A stretch of DNA of 64,000 nucleotides from Diphasiastrum complanatum (taxonomy: Eukaryota; Streptophyta; Lycopodiopsida; Lycopodiales; Lycopodiaceae): contig CM055098.1 in NCBI GenBank assembly GCA_029204225.1, positions 18,569,303-18,633,302 of the forward strand, written 5' to 3'. Shown here piece after piece: positions 21,889 through 33,120 of this stretch; the stretch's first letter is position 1, and each line of letters begins with the position of its first letter. Position numbers and translations under genes: made by a program. The notes under the pieces are model-generated. The model ran no database searches, had not been told where the DNA came from, and saw nothing but the letters and a program-made list of their open reading frames with translations.

Positions 21889-23085
21889 CTTTTTTCTCTT
21901 ACTTTTCTCTCAGTCTTTCTTTCTCTCTCTTTTTCTATTTTTTTTTTATATATATATATATTTTTCTTCTGTGCCTTACCCATTGGGCGATGGAGTCACT
22001 CCCCACCCCACTGCACTGTTTTTGTTCCCACTTTTTCCTCTCTCAACCCCCCCTCAACTATCCGTCTATACTTTCATTTATGCCCATAGAAGTTAGCAAA
22101 TGCCCAAATGCAGCTCAGAGTTTTTATAGAGATTCAATAAAGATGTATGCATAGAAACTGAGACTTGCAACAGATGCTCACCATACCGTGTCTAGTGTAT
22201 GATGCATAATAATGAGGTGGATGGTTGCAGTGCATTCCTGCACATTTCTGTCCGTTGGTTTTTCAACTCCCCGGTGTAATTGGGGTCCACTTCTGCCACA
22301 TCCACAAGGGCTGGATTGGCACCTTCCAGGAACCTAAAATAAAACATCTCATTTAGGGTTTTGCGTTCCCTAGAAGTTCTGTCACGCATCCGCAGGTACA
22401 ATGCTAGGTCCGCTCCTGACTCCATGGACTCATTGGGGTTTTACCACCATTTGGTAAGGTGAATCCTGGTGGGTTTAGTCTTAGCACCCCAAGGTTGTAG
22501 TAACCAATTCTGCAAGCAGTAGGCATAGTGGCCGGCCAATCTAATGATATCATCTTTCTGGTGCGCAGCAACAACTGAGAACCTACATAAGCTTTTGCAG
22601 GATTCTTTGTAGTTTTCAAAACTACCTGGGATGAGTGGCCATGTGAATCTGAGGGCTAAACTCGTGGATGGTCGTAGCTCAAAAACCTGGATATCTAGCG
22701 GAAACTCCATGGGCGGTAGATATAAGTTGTAAGCATCAAAATTTTTGTAGAACCGACTGTCCAACAAAATTTTCTTGCGCACAAGGTAAGCGGATAAAGG
22801 GTTGCGGGAACTCTGAGGCCTGATTGGTCCTCTTGCAGCTTCTTTTCTCTGATACTCATATAACTGCCTAGCTAGCATGGCTACAGTAGTTTCGGTTGCA
22901 GCTAGTTCCACCTTGGTGTTGGCTAGGATCTTTTCCTGCCCTTTATACCCCTCCCTATGGCTTATCTGCCGTCTTTCACTAGCATCCTTGAGGTCATTGT
23001 ACTTCTGCTTCCAGGTATCTCGCTCCTTATTGGTGCTAACCAGCTCGTTAGTGGCTTTGATTCGTAGGTTCTTTTGTTTCTTCAA
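21889..23085 (-). repeat. Right arm of the 1.2-kb inverted repeat
   Basis: Reverse-complement match of 14832-16050. Similarity ends at 21889 on one side and 23085 on the other. Confidence 0.85.
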
Positions 23086-23148
23086 TTCTTCTTTCAGACG
23101 TTGGATTTCTATGTCGGTCCTCTGTCCTTCCTTCAGTACGAACCTCAT
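22192..23148 (-). pseudogene. Element B third ORF: coiled-coil protein, one stop
   Basis: Starts MRFVLKEGQRTDIEIQRLKE. Residues about 10-90 are charged with leucine-type heptads (coiled coil). A basic Pro/Ser linker follows, then a C-terminal domain with KILLDSRFYK, PPMEFPLDIQVFEL, LRFTWPLIPGSFENYK, CRFSVVAAHQKDD and ADLALYLRMRDRTSRERK. A single TAA after LTKWW (about 22441) breaks a frame that otherwise runs to 22192. In the D-to-WP part of the C-terminal domain the spacing equals that of the element A third ORF. It sits downstream of integrase in the env-like position. Function unknown; no membrane segment seen. Confidence 0.6.
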
Positions 23149-23397
23149 CAGTTTTCTATGGCGTTGCTCGGGCTGATTACTGCTCTAGGTCTTCCATTCT
23201 CTTTCCAACAGTGAATTCCATCACCTGTGTTTTGGCATTTATATACATGAATATACAATGTGTTGAATGTATTAAAAATCTTTAAGCTGTACACCCCCTC
23301 TCCCCTTCCGTGTGTATCTATCAGGTTCATGCTAGGGCAGGGTTTTACTATGTACTTAGGCCATGTGCATTAACCCATGGGTTATGCTACTATGGTG

Positions 23398-23802
23398 TTA
23401 TTCGTTGATGGCAATTGCATAGGCCTGTAAGGCCCTGCTTTTGAGTCGGTATATGCCAGTCATACCTCGGATAAGAAGTTGTGAATCCCCCATAATTCGG
23501 AGGTTGCTTATAGTTTGCGCAACTCGCATGGTCATTTGTAGACCGATTAGAAGGGCTTTGTATTCGACAGTGTTGTTCATGAATCCTTTCCCTAATAGGA
23601 CTCCTATACTGGCTAGTTCAGTCCCATTGGGATTCTGCAATACTGCTCCTATGGCACCTTCTCTATTCAAATGTCTGCAGGCTCCGTCTACCTTCAACGT
23701 ATATGTCCCAAGTTCCTGGGTGAGTTCTATATCCCAACAATAATCTTTTTGTATTTTTCTTGATTTTATGAATTTTTGTTTTGGTTTTTCGCACCCTTCC
23801 AT
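23398..23802 (-). pseudogene. Additional RNase H domain downstream of integrase
   Basis: LKVDGACRHLNREGAIGAVL gives the first Asp; NNTVEYKALLIGLQM the Glu; MGDSQLLIRGMTG the second Asp. This is the plant/archaeal-type RNase H pattern found as an extra domain (aRNH) in Tat elements, not the gypsy RNase H. The reading ends soon after YAIAINE, so the last acidic residue is missing. The domain lies after, not before, integrase. Confidence 0.7.
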
Positions 23803-23950
23803 TCAACGTATATGTACAAGGTCACTAGGGCTACTTTTGATTCTCTGAGTGTTCCCAATATTTGTGATGCTTCTAGGTCGTTCACTCCGATACCTGAAAA
23901 GGTGAACATGAAAAGGTGTTACATACTGTACAGGTGACTTCGGCTTCTCT

Positions 23951-24946
23951 TTAACTACGGTAAGCTTTTATCTTGTTTATGTTGGCTCGGTGCTTAGAAA
24001 TTTCATCGTTCAACTCGGCTAGCTTAACCGTGTTGTTTTCATACAGTTTCACTATTACATATGGACCGTTCCAACGTGGCCCCAACTTTTGAGGCATCAG
24101 CTTGTGTCTAGCGTCGTAGAACAACACTAACTGCCCCTGCCTGAACCGATAATCGCGCATGTTCCTATCATGAATCTCCTTCATGCGTCTTTTGTGGGTT
24201 TCTTGGTGATTTAGGACAGCTATTCAGTGCTCGTTCAGGTCTTGTAAAGTGTCCAATCGGTGTTCTATTGATTCTTTCTCTCCTAGGTCGTGCTTCATGG
24301 CAAACCGCAAGGATGGGAGCTCTATTTCTATTGGCAGTACACATTCTTGGTCATACACTAGAAAAAAGGGCGTGTGGTTGGTACTGGTCTTATAGGTGGC
24401 ATTATATGCCCACAATGCCGAATACAGTTTTTTGTCCCAATCCCTCTGTCGGTCTGATACGATTTTCCTTAGAATACCCACTAGTTGTTTGTTCGTGCTT
24501 TCAACCTGACCGTTGGCTTGCAGGTGGTAGGCTGTGCTTTTCCGGTGCTTGATTGTCAACTGATCGGTCAAAGCCTTGATAGTTTTGTTTAGGAAATGGG
24601 TACCCCTGTCAGAGATGAGTTCTTTGGGTGTACCGAACCGGCCTATCACCTATTCTAGCAAGAACCAAGCGGTTTCTTTTGCATTGTCTTTGGCCACAGC
24701 CCGTGCCTCGGCCCACTTTGTGAAATAGTCAATGGCCACTATGATATAATGTTTCCGGCTAGCTGAAGCTGGGTGTATTGGGCCAACGAAGTCGATGCCC
24801 CATTTTTCGAAGGGGAGACATGCCTGTATTGGAACTAACGATTGCACCCTATTATCCGTCTTGTCAACTCGTTGACAGGTGTCGCAGTTCTGGGCATGTA
24901 AATGAGCATTTTGGAATAGTGTCGGCCACCAGTAACCCGCCCTCAA
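23951..24946 (-). pseudogene. Ty3 integrase of element B
   Basis: GYWWPTLFQNAHLHAQNCDTC is the end of the zinc finger. The core shows WGIDFVGPI (Asp), LISDRGTHFLN (Asp) and ANGQVESTNKQL (Glu). The C-terminal MRDYRFRQGQLVLFYDARHK and PRWNGPYVIVKLYEN follow. Stops at about 24650 and 24224 split it. No chromodomain. Confidence 0.8.
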
Positions 24947-24980
24947 AATTTTTTGCCCTGTGAGCTGGCTGGCAAGAGTA

Positions 24981-26525
24981 CTAGTCTCTTCCTGCCATTT
25001 CTTCTAGTACTTGGTCTATGAATGGCAATAGGTAGTAGTCCTTCTTAGTCTGTTTGTTCAACCTCTTATAATCCACACATACGCAAATGCGTGTAGAGTT
25101 CTTCTTGGTGCGATGTACTATTGGAGAGCACCACTCAGTGTTCTCTACCGAAAATATCAGACCAGCATTTTGAAGTCTCTCGAGTTCAGTGTATACTCCT
25201 TCCTTTAGGTGGTAGAGTAGCCGACGTTGTTTTTGTCGTATAGGTTTGGCTCTCTCCTTCAGTGGTATTGTATGAGTCACTAGATCGGGTGGAATCCCCT
25301 TCAAATCTGAGTAGTCCCAGACAAAAATATGCTGGTACTTTCTACACAACCGTTTGTATTCTTCTTTTTCTCCAATGCCTAAGGAAGCACCTATTTTGAT
25401 GTTCTTGGGCTCTTCTAGGGTTCCTAGGTTTATCAAGCAAATATCGGCATCTCGAACTTTGGGAGGCCGCCCTTCTGGAGTGTTCCACTCTATGTCCAGT
25501 ACTGATCTCAGGTTTGGTTCATCTTCACTCGTAGTGGACTCATCATCATCCTCACTACTCGTGACCTCCTCCCACTCAGACGAAGGTATGGGTGCTCTTT
25601 CTGACTGAGGCACATCGGGATAACCGTCAACTATGGTACGCTCTCTATCCCTTCCAAAAATGAGTACTCCTGCGAGGATGTCGACTGTGCATTTGCTAAG
25701 CCTGAGCCATGGCCGTCCTAGCAGTATAGAGTACCCCCGATTCCCGACATACATCCTCATGACGTAAAAGTCCACTTGAATGGTCTTGTTAGCCACGGTA
25801 ATGGGTACATTCTTAAGCTCGCCCTCTGGTTTGATCACTGAGTTGTTGGCTAGCTTCAAGGCTGTCAAGGTAGCGGGTTCTAGAGTAAACCCAAAGCGGT
25901 CTGAAAGTTCTAGACTTATGATCTTAACTGCTAACCCGACATCAACTATGGCCCCTGAAATGACTAGGCCATCTATGAGTACATCTACCTTAGGGCAGTA
26001 GCGATCTAACAAATCTGCATCTACTTTTCCTATTGTAGGTGGCTCCAATGTTCTAGTCGTGGGTGGTCTCATCAATCATTTGACTGTGTATTTAATAGTG
26101 GGTGACAACTGTACTAGTTGCCAGAGCCCTATTTCTAATTTTAGATTCTCTAGGGCTTGACCTGGGTCAATATTCCCTCTCTTCAAGTTTACGTCTATAT
26201 CCTTCCTAAACTTGCGCGTTTGGGTCATGGTTCTCTTAGTGTCTAGGCCGGTTTTCCCTTTTCTCGGTCCTAGGAATCTCGGATGTCTACGCCCTTCCAA
26301 GACGCTAACCTCACCTTGCTCTTTGGGCAGTGGATCTCGTAGATGGGTGTAGGTTTCGAATACTAGCTTCTCAATGACCACTGGGTTATCTACCTCCGGT
26401 GGTGGTTTTGGTGTAGGCTTGGGTTTCCTGGGAGGTAGCTCCGTCTGGAGGTTACTCCGGGTCACTACTAAAACCTCTTTCCTGCTCGTGGGTTCCTCCA
26501 GTGTCTCCACGATGATGAAGCTCAC
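24981..26525 (-). pseudogene. Protease and N-terminal RT of element B
   Basis: After a linker, the aspartic protease site reads AIVDVGLAVKIISLEL (Asp-Val-Gly instead of the usual Asp-Ser/Thr-Gly). It is followed by YSILLGRPWL, an acidic linker, PIRQKQRRLLYHLKEGVYTE, then WCSPIVHRTKKNSTRICVCV and LPFIDQVLEEMAGRD. The RT palm with the YxDD motif and the gypsy RNase H are deleted; the sequence resumes in the integrase zinc finger at 24946. A stop separates 26076 from 26075. Confidence 0.75.
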
Positions 26526-26689
26526 GAGTGGCTGGTCATCTTCTATGCATGCCTTCCCTTTATCCGTCTAGCTAATCCTGGGTCCGTGTTGTATGTATTG
26601 AGGTGGCCTTGATGGCCCCATCGTTCTGTCCTCCTGGGGTCTATGGTTCACTAGCCCAGGCATCCTATTCCTAGTGTTTAATGCGTCTC

Positions 26690-27827
26690 TACGTACCCAA
26701 CATCTATCATCCAAGTGTGCGTGCCTCTTGTAGTACCCACAAACTTGGTTGGGACAGTTTCAATTTAAATGATTCCCTCTACGGTGTCTACACACTAAGG
26801 GATTCGGTCCTTCTATGGGGTGTCTCTGACCCAACAAATTTTGGTGCCGTTTGAGAAAATTTACATCTGCTGCTAAAGTCTGCATATTCTCACTCATCAC
26901 CTCCATGTATCCCTTTAGCATGGCTCTCATATCGCCTAGTTCTGCGTTAGAGCCTGTGCTCTCATAGCCTCTATCGAGCATCTGTGCTTGGAGTCTTCGC
27001 GCATCTTGTGTTTGCACGTTCCTTCCTTGTCGAGGTTCAATAGCCTGTATGGGGCGGGGTTCCACTATGGGGTGTGCTCCTATAGCTGCGATTGGGCCTC
27101 CTCTCCATGTTTCTGGGCTTAGGTTTAAGTTGTTCACTGCTTGCGATAGGTGAGATGCGTGGGCAACCGCAATCTTTGCATCTTCTACCACGATTGCCTT
27201 CTCTACTGCCTCACCCAATGTCTGGGGGCTACTCTTATGTACAATCATTTGTATGTCATTCTTGAGCCCTCGTAGAAAGAAGGTCAGTAATAAGAGGGGT
27301 GGTAGTAACACAGTGGGTTCCACTTGGCGTGACAACTCTGTCAAAGCCATCAACCGTTCGGTGGGGAGCATACTCAATTAAGAACAGTCTATGGAACTCC
27401 TCAATGGTGTGAATTGAGCCTCTTTGCAGACTATGATACCAGTGCCTAGCCGTTCCAGATAAAGTGGTGGCGAAAAACACCATTTCATGATGTGGGTTTG
27501 TGATGGAACTGGTAAAGCAGGTGGTCCAAAGGCATCAATATGCTCTTCGGCACTTTCATACGGTGCTCCATGAAACTCAAGAGTGGATCCACTAAGCTTC
27601 GGTAGTCCTCCTGTCTCTGGGGGTACTACGATTGGTTTAGTCAAACGTCGTGCCATTCTGTTGGCAACAGGATCTGTAGCAGCAGGTGTTACGTTCACTG
27701 ACGGTGGTTCTGTTGCGTCGGTTGGCTCAAGTTCTGGTAGTTCTTCTATAGGTTCCAACGTATCATCCAAGTCCATTATAGGTGAGTGAGACTCATCATT
27801 TAAGACTGGTGGGACAAGAGCCCACAA
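26690..27827 (-). pseudogene. gag of element B, frameshifted
   Basis: ORFs at 27827-27378, 27483-27256 and 27377-26760 overlap in different frames and together give a gag: LEFHGAPYESAEEHIDAF, TLSGTARHWYHSLQRGSIHT, FHRLFLIEYAPH, FFLRGLKNDIQMIV. A zinc knuckle after 26760 reads CGYYKRHAHLDDRC, in which the second Cys of C-x2-C-x4-H-x4-C has become Tyr. At least two frameshifts. Confidence 0.7.
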
Positions 27828-27966
27828 TGGCTTCTTCTAAGCCCTAAACACTCTCTTTGGAGATTTGAAGTCTCTCTGTGCGGCGCTCCCTTAGACCTAG
27901 GTTTCCTTGGTATACCTATGATGTCTTGTCTAGGGTGACACTAATGATTGCTGCATAATAGATTTC

Positions 27967-28257
27967 TCACTTACGGATAGCAATCAACTGTCGTTGCACA
28001 TGCGTTTTGTGATTTTCCCATGTTATCCCATAGGTCATCCATCCTTCGTCCACTAATACTGCATACGACCTAACTAACTCTACTTGGTCGTTTTTCTGCT
28101 CAATCCTAATCCAACCATACCCATGTACAGTTTCCCTTGGTTCTTTGTACCAGGTGCCTTCTCTACGGGATGTTAGGGTTGGTGGGTCGTAGGGTAATGA
28201 CTTTCGACTTAGGGCTCTGGTTTTCACTTTCACCCTAGGCTTCATACAAAACCCCAC
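27967..28257 (-). pseudogene. ORF0 upstream of gag in element B
   Basis: A 96-residue reading rich in Arg/Lys (MGFCMKPRVKVKTRALSRKS, then WYKEPRETVHGYGWIRIEQK) lies between the LTR region and gag. I recognise no domain. Ogre-type elements carry an extra ORF before gag, so this may be a remnant of one; alternatively it is leader sequence open by chance. Confidence 0.35.
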
Positions 28258-28765
28258 TCTCTGACCTGTCCCGTCACTCTATGAAAGATTTCTAGTAGTA
28301 CTTGGCATCACAGCCTAAACTCCCTGCTGGTGAAAATTTTATGTAGTCTCTAGTCCAAACTGTATTCCAAATTGTTAGAAATAGAATGGCCTTGGCGAAG
28401 TCGGATCACATGCAGCTAGGGTTGGATTGTGAACTCATAACGTATGTTCTAGGTGTGGGATCAGCACACATCACTGTGTGATGCTAACCACTTCGTCATG
28501 TGATCAACGTGGTACTAGCCGCTTGTACGGTTATGCTAGCTTGTGGCTGACAGTTTAGATAGTGGAATTGTTTTCAACACACGCAATCTAGGAACTACGA
28601 AACATGTAGACTTCTAGTAGTATGACAACTAGTGCTTTGTAGTCCAACGATATGGATAACTACTCTTTCAAGCAACATCTCTTGAAAATTTTTGACTCCC
28701 GGCAAAGAATGAGGCTGAAGAGATCCTGGAAGAGATATCAAACCTAAATGCTGAACCAAGCCATT

Positions 28766-28887
28766 TCTAAGGTAAATTTGTGCCAATTTTTCTCTAATAA
28801 CCGGGTTTTACATGCCGGTTTTTTCAATTATTGCAAGCTTAAACTTCAATATTGGCCCGATTTTTTGTGCGAAAATATCGGCTAACA
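28766..28887 (-). repeat. LTR start fragment of family B
   Basis: Minus strand starts TGTTAGCCGATATTTTCGC and matches the first about 120 bp of the LTRs at 16846 and 34145. Bases 28888-28899 read TCGGGGCAAAGA on the minus strand, which resembles a polypurine tract, so it could instead be a 3' LTR of another copy. Confidence 0.55.
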
Positions 28888-28899
28888 TCTTTGCCCCGA

Positions 28900-30061
28900 C
28901 ATCTAATACTTTTCAGAAGAGAATTGTTGGTAGATTCTCTCCCAATATCAGGGTTAATCGATCTAAGTGTTTTTTTGTTCTTAAAAGTAACTAGACTTGT
29001 AACTTAATGACCCAACCATGGCATCTTGTTGTGTAAGATCATGAGTTGAGGACAAATTACTTAGTTACTCGAGAATGTGACATGTTAGTGGAGAGTTGAG
29101 AAAACCACATTCAGTTGTACATGGTTGTTGAAAGCGATATCCAAGAAACTGAATGGCAGGCAAAAAAAGCCAAGAAGAGAGAAGATAGAAAGGTGAAACT
29201 GACGAAGAGGATAGTGGAGGACGAGAGAGAGGTCACGAAGGACTGAGCAGTGTGGAGAGAGCATAGTGTTGGAGATTTGTCAAGTACCATATTGGGCGAT
29301 CCAGAGAAGGATAGCTGATTGGTTGTATTGATGATCGAACTAATGTTGAGTTGATGTTGTGATGTGTATTGTTGCATAGAATTGTAAGAATTATCATCTT
29401 TGGAATGAGAACCTTTGGAATATTTCTTATAAGATGCGTGCGCCATTTGTTGTTCATGTTTGTGATGAGTGTTTTGCGAAGTTCCTAGAATAATCAAGAA
29501 GCATTGCAAATGAGAATTGGTGTTGATCTGTTATATGAATTTAAGATTGTAGTACTGAAACTATAGATCTGTTGCTTGCAATTGTAGTAATACGTTGATG
29601 AATGTCAAGCAGGTAGAACTTATCTGAGTTACTCGTGATGACATGCCAGAGATACAAAGTTGGATGCTTAGAATGAGTTGTGAATTATGATTGCCATGTT
29701 CCATGTTTATGGAGATGCACTTGAAGTGAGGAATGTTAGGATTAGCTATTCTTTCAGTTAATTGAGTTTGAATGAATGATTGATCGCTTTGGAAATGTTG
29801 ATTCTAAGCAGAAGCTTGTGAGTGAATAGAGTGTTCGGTAAATCCAAAATTTTGATTAACCGGAAGCGATTACAGCTCTATATTCAACAGTTGGCGGGAC
29901 ACGAAGTGGGAGACTTGCTTCCATTTACATAGTTGTATTTCTTTTGCTTTCCATTCTAATCATTTTTGGTCTATACAACACATTTTTTCAATTAACCGCC
30001 TACTTTCACGACCCACTAGTTTCACGCTCCACCTTTCATAACACACATATCCGACAATTTT
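28900..30061. other. Leader region before element C, no gene
   Basis: No supported coding sequence. It is the expected place of the LTR and leader of element C (+), but no second LTR copy was found. TTGGCGGGACACGAAG near 29892 might be a diverged PBS; uncertain. Confidence 0.3.
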
Positions 30062-30151
30062 TTGCACCTTTTTCAGCACCACCTTATTCTTGAATACTCT
30101 CTCCGAGGGGAGGGTAGGCAAGTAGTATTATCATGCTACTTCGTACTTACC

Positions 30152-31540
30152 ATGGATACTGACAATTTAGAAGAACGATATCTCCCTGATCCACACCTTC
30201 TAAATGAACGGCCAGAATCAAGTCAGCAGCCAAGACCACAATTAAGATCTGTCATACATGATCCAAGAAATAGAGGTAATCAATATGCAGCAAGATATGA
30301 TGATGGACCTATTAGATTATCTCCTAGACGAAGATCACCTGCATTTGAATGAAGAACTCCCAAATTGGCTCTACCCAAACTTGATGGTAGAATGGACCCT
30401 GACTGGTTTATCCGAATCTTTGAGAATGTCTGTGAACTCTATGGAGATTCTTCACATGAAAGCATGGCTCAACTCCTCTCTATGACCTTGCTAGGTGGCG
30501 CTCGAGATTGGTTTTTTAATCTCGACCGAGATGAACGTAATGAATGGGAAGTCTTGAAAGAAACTTTCATAAAATAATTCAAGCCTGATAGATTATCAGA
30601 TAGTCCTTTTGTGCGAATAAGCCAAATCAAAATGAGAGAAAAAGAAAAAGTAAGGGATTATACTAAATGATTTAAATGTCTTTGTGGTCAATGTCAAGAA
30701 GGATTGACCAAAAGAATGCTAATCACTTGGTCCATAGTCAATCTTCCAAAAAGGATTCGACGTGAGCTTAAACCTGTTGATGATTATCGTCAACTGAAGC
30801 AAGCCATGTTAGATGCAATAAGGGAAGAAGATGAAGAGTCAAATGATGAGGATCATCATTTTGATAAGCCCCAAGAAAATTCAAAAGAGCGAAGAAGAGA
30901 GCATCATGTTGAGGGGATTACCGCACAACAGATATCTGACATATCACGCACTGTCGATATGCGGGACGAATTCGAAAGAATCACAAAACCATAAAAACCA
31001 ATTAGATGAGATTTAGAAGGCCTTAAAAGATCATCAATTTCAGAATACATACCCCAGACGAGAAGGTGTATGATGTTCTATTTGTAGAGGAAATCACACT
31101 AGTAATGAATGTCCGAATAAGGGCCCAACGCACAATCCATCTCGATTTGTGTTCTGTAACAAATCAGATCATGAATCTTTCAAGTGCCCCTATAATCCGG
31201 TTAATCAATCTAGATCCCAACAAAGACCACTGAATCAATCACGTGTGCAATAGCTACAAGAAGTAGCTAGTACCGCACAAGCTCAAAAGAAAGTACAAGT
31301 CCTACAAAGAACGAATGGTGATAATAATCAGTTGTTACCTAGAAATAAGAACCTTGCTCATGTTCATTACGTTGATGAGGAAGCCTCTTGAACTGGCTAT
31401 GTTGTCACAGCCGCTAGCAAACTTAATGGATGTTGGGTTTGTGGGCAACAAGGCCACAAGTTCTTTACTTGTGAATTAAAGAAAGCCTACCAAGCATGCT
31501 GTGAAAATTGTGGAAGAACTCATTGTTATAAAATTGTCCT
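30152..31540 (+). pseudogene. gag of element C with several zinc knuckles
   Basis: Starts MDTDNLEERYLPDPHLL; the gag core reads PKLDGRMDPDWFIRIFE, LLGGARDWFFNLDRDERNEW and ETFIK followed by a TAA. Downstream are zinc knuckles CSICRGNHTSNEC (31074), FCNKSDHESFKC with its first Cys replaced by Phe, CWVCGQQGHKFFTC (31431), and a partial CENCGRTH motif (about 31500). Multiple stops (for example 30577, 30668, 30992). Most plant Ty3 gags have one or two knuckles. Confidence 0.6.
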
Positions 31541-32049
31541 GCACAAGAGAAAGAGACACTGCCTGCTAGGCACAACCAAGAACAAGTTACAAGAAAAGAT
31601 CATGAACGACACTAGATGATCTCAGGGTAAGAACATTGAAGAGGATCAGTCTTTTGCCACTTCAATGTCACCTAGATCCTATCCTAATCTTATAGTCGAG
31701 CAGGAGAGGTATAAGCAAGTTCAAAATGAGTTGCTTCGAGAATACAAAAAAGAGCCTATTCCATTATCTGAGGAAACTAAACAAAAACATGTGCTGCAAT
31801 CCTCAAGAATAGAGATCGTATCTGACCTTCTGCAATCTCAGATTACATTACCTTTCCATACCATTCTGAAATTATTTGAACCTTTACACAAGATTATAAC
31901 CTGAGGGCTGCACTGAGCCTGATGAAAACACTGCATTACCTCATCAACCGGAGACTCCAAGGTAGACACAACAAGTTGATGCTACCCTGTTTCAAATGGG
32001 AAATGCAAGAGGCTGCATCACCTTATTTATGAGCCATAAAGATCGACAT

Positions 32050-32310
32050 GCTGCTGTACAACTATCATTGAAAGCGGGTCAGGAGTAAATATCATTTCGT
32101 TGTCACTTGCTAAGAATGGGATGTCGGCCCTATTGTTCCACCGAAATACAGTCTGAATTTAGCTGATCAAACTTCAACCGAACCATATGGACACATCAAC
32201 GGCGTATCCATTAGGATTGCTGGTCTTAATTTTACAGTTGATTACGTAGTATTAGATCTCCCACAAGACAATTCTGCCTACAAATTTTTATTAGGAATTA
32301 CATGGTAAAC
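32050..32310 (+). pseudogene. Aspartic protease region of element C
   Basis: IIESGSGVNIISLSLA resembles the D-S-G active site with Asp changed to Glu, followed by GLNFTVDYVVLDLPQ and KFLLGITW, the LLG segment of retroviral-type proteases. Stops present. Confidence 0.5.
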
Positions 32311-33120
32311 AAATGCTGAAGTAATCCAAGATTGGAAGAAACAACACATTATCTTTGGAAATAGAGATCAATGAATATCAATAGATTACTCCATGGGTAA
32401 AACCAAACCAGTACGAGAGGACGACGAGTGTTCCTCTACCACATATGAGGAAACCAATGTTTCTCCAACAATCCGAGAGCATTAAGCACAATCTAACAAT
32501 ATCATTAATTGGGGACATGTATTAGCAACCATTGACTGTGTCAAAGCTAATCGATGCAGCAATGAAGTATTGTCTGATTTCGAGAGTCCAATAACGATCA
32601 CATCTAGAAACATAGATCAGCCAATTATGGATGCTTTTATGTTTTTTATGTTAATGCAAAACTCATTCAGACAGAATGCCTTCCAAGTCCGTCGGTTGAT
32701 GCACCCATAGCAATTACGAATGAAGGCATCATGCTGACGATGATTGATGAAGACCCGACTAATAAGCAAATACCTACTATCTAGATCCACAATCATCCTA
32801 CCTTATGAGAATACCGAAAGGGATTAAGTTGTCATCGCCTTTTGCACATGTGGATGAATCCACTCTAAAATATGTAGCACAGCCTAGTCGATTAACTGAT
32901 CATCATCTGCATGATAAGATATATGAGTGGGACAATCCGTGAGATGAAATCATTAGTACTCTAGATGAGAATCTCATAGCCCAACCGCATACCCAGACTC
33001 CTCGATCTAAGGTTATTAATAATTTCCAGATTGCCAGTTCACTAAATAAACCACTCCCTATCCTCTACTCAAGATTAACCGAGAAACAGAAGCAAATCTG
33101 CCGAAAAATGAAACAATCGA

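Larger units (their letters stand above)
21889..28887 (-). mobile_element. Ty3/gypsy element B (Tat-like), minus strand, decayed
   Basis: Order from right to left: LTR start (28887-28766), a small ORF0 (28257-27967), gag (27827-26690), protease and N-terminal RT (26525-24981), integrase (24946-23951), a second-type RNase H (23802-23398), a coiled-coil third ORF (23148-22192), then untranslated sequence. RT catalytic and gypsy RNase H parts are deleted; the 3' LTR is missing. The extra RNase H, ORF0 and long LTR point to the Tat lineage. Confidence 0.7.
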
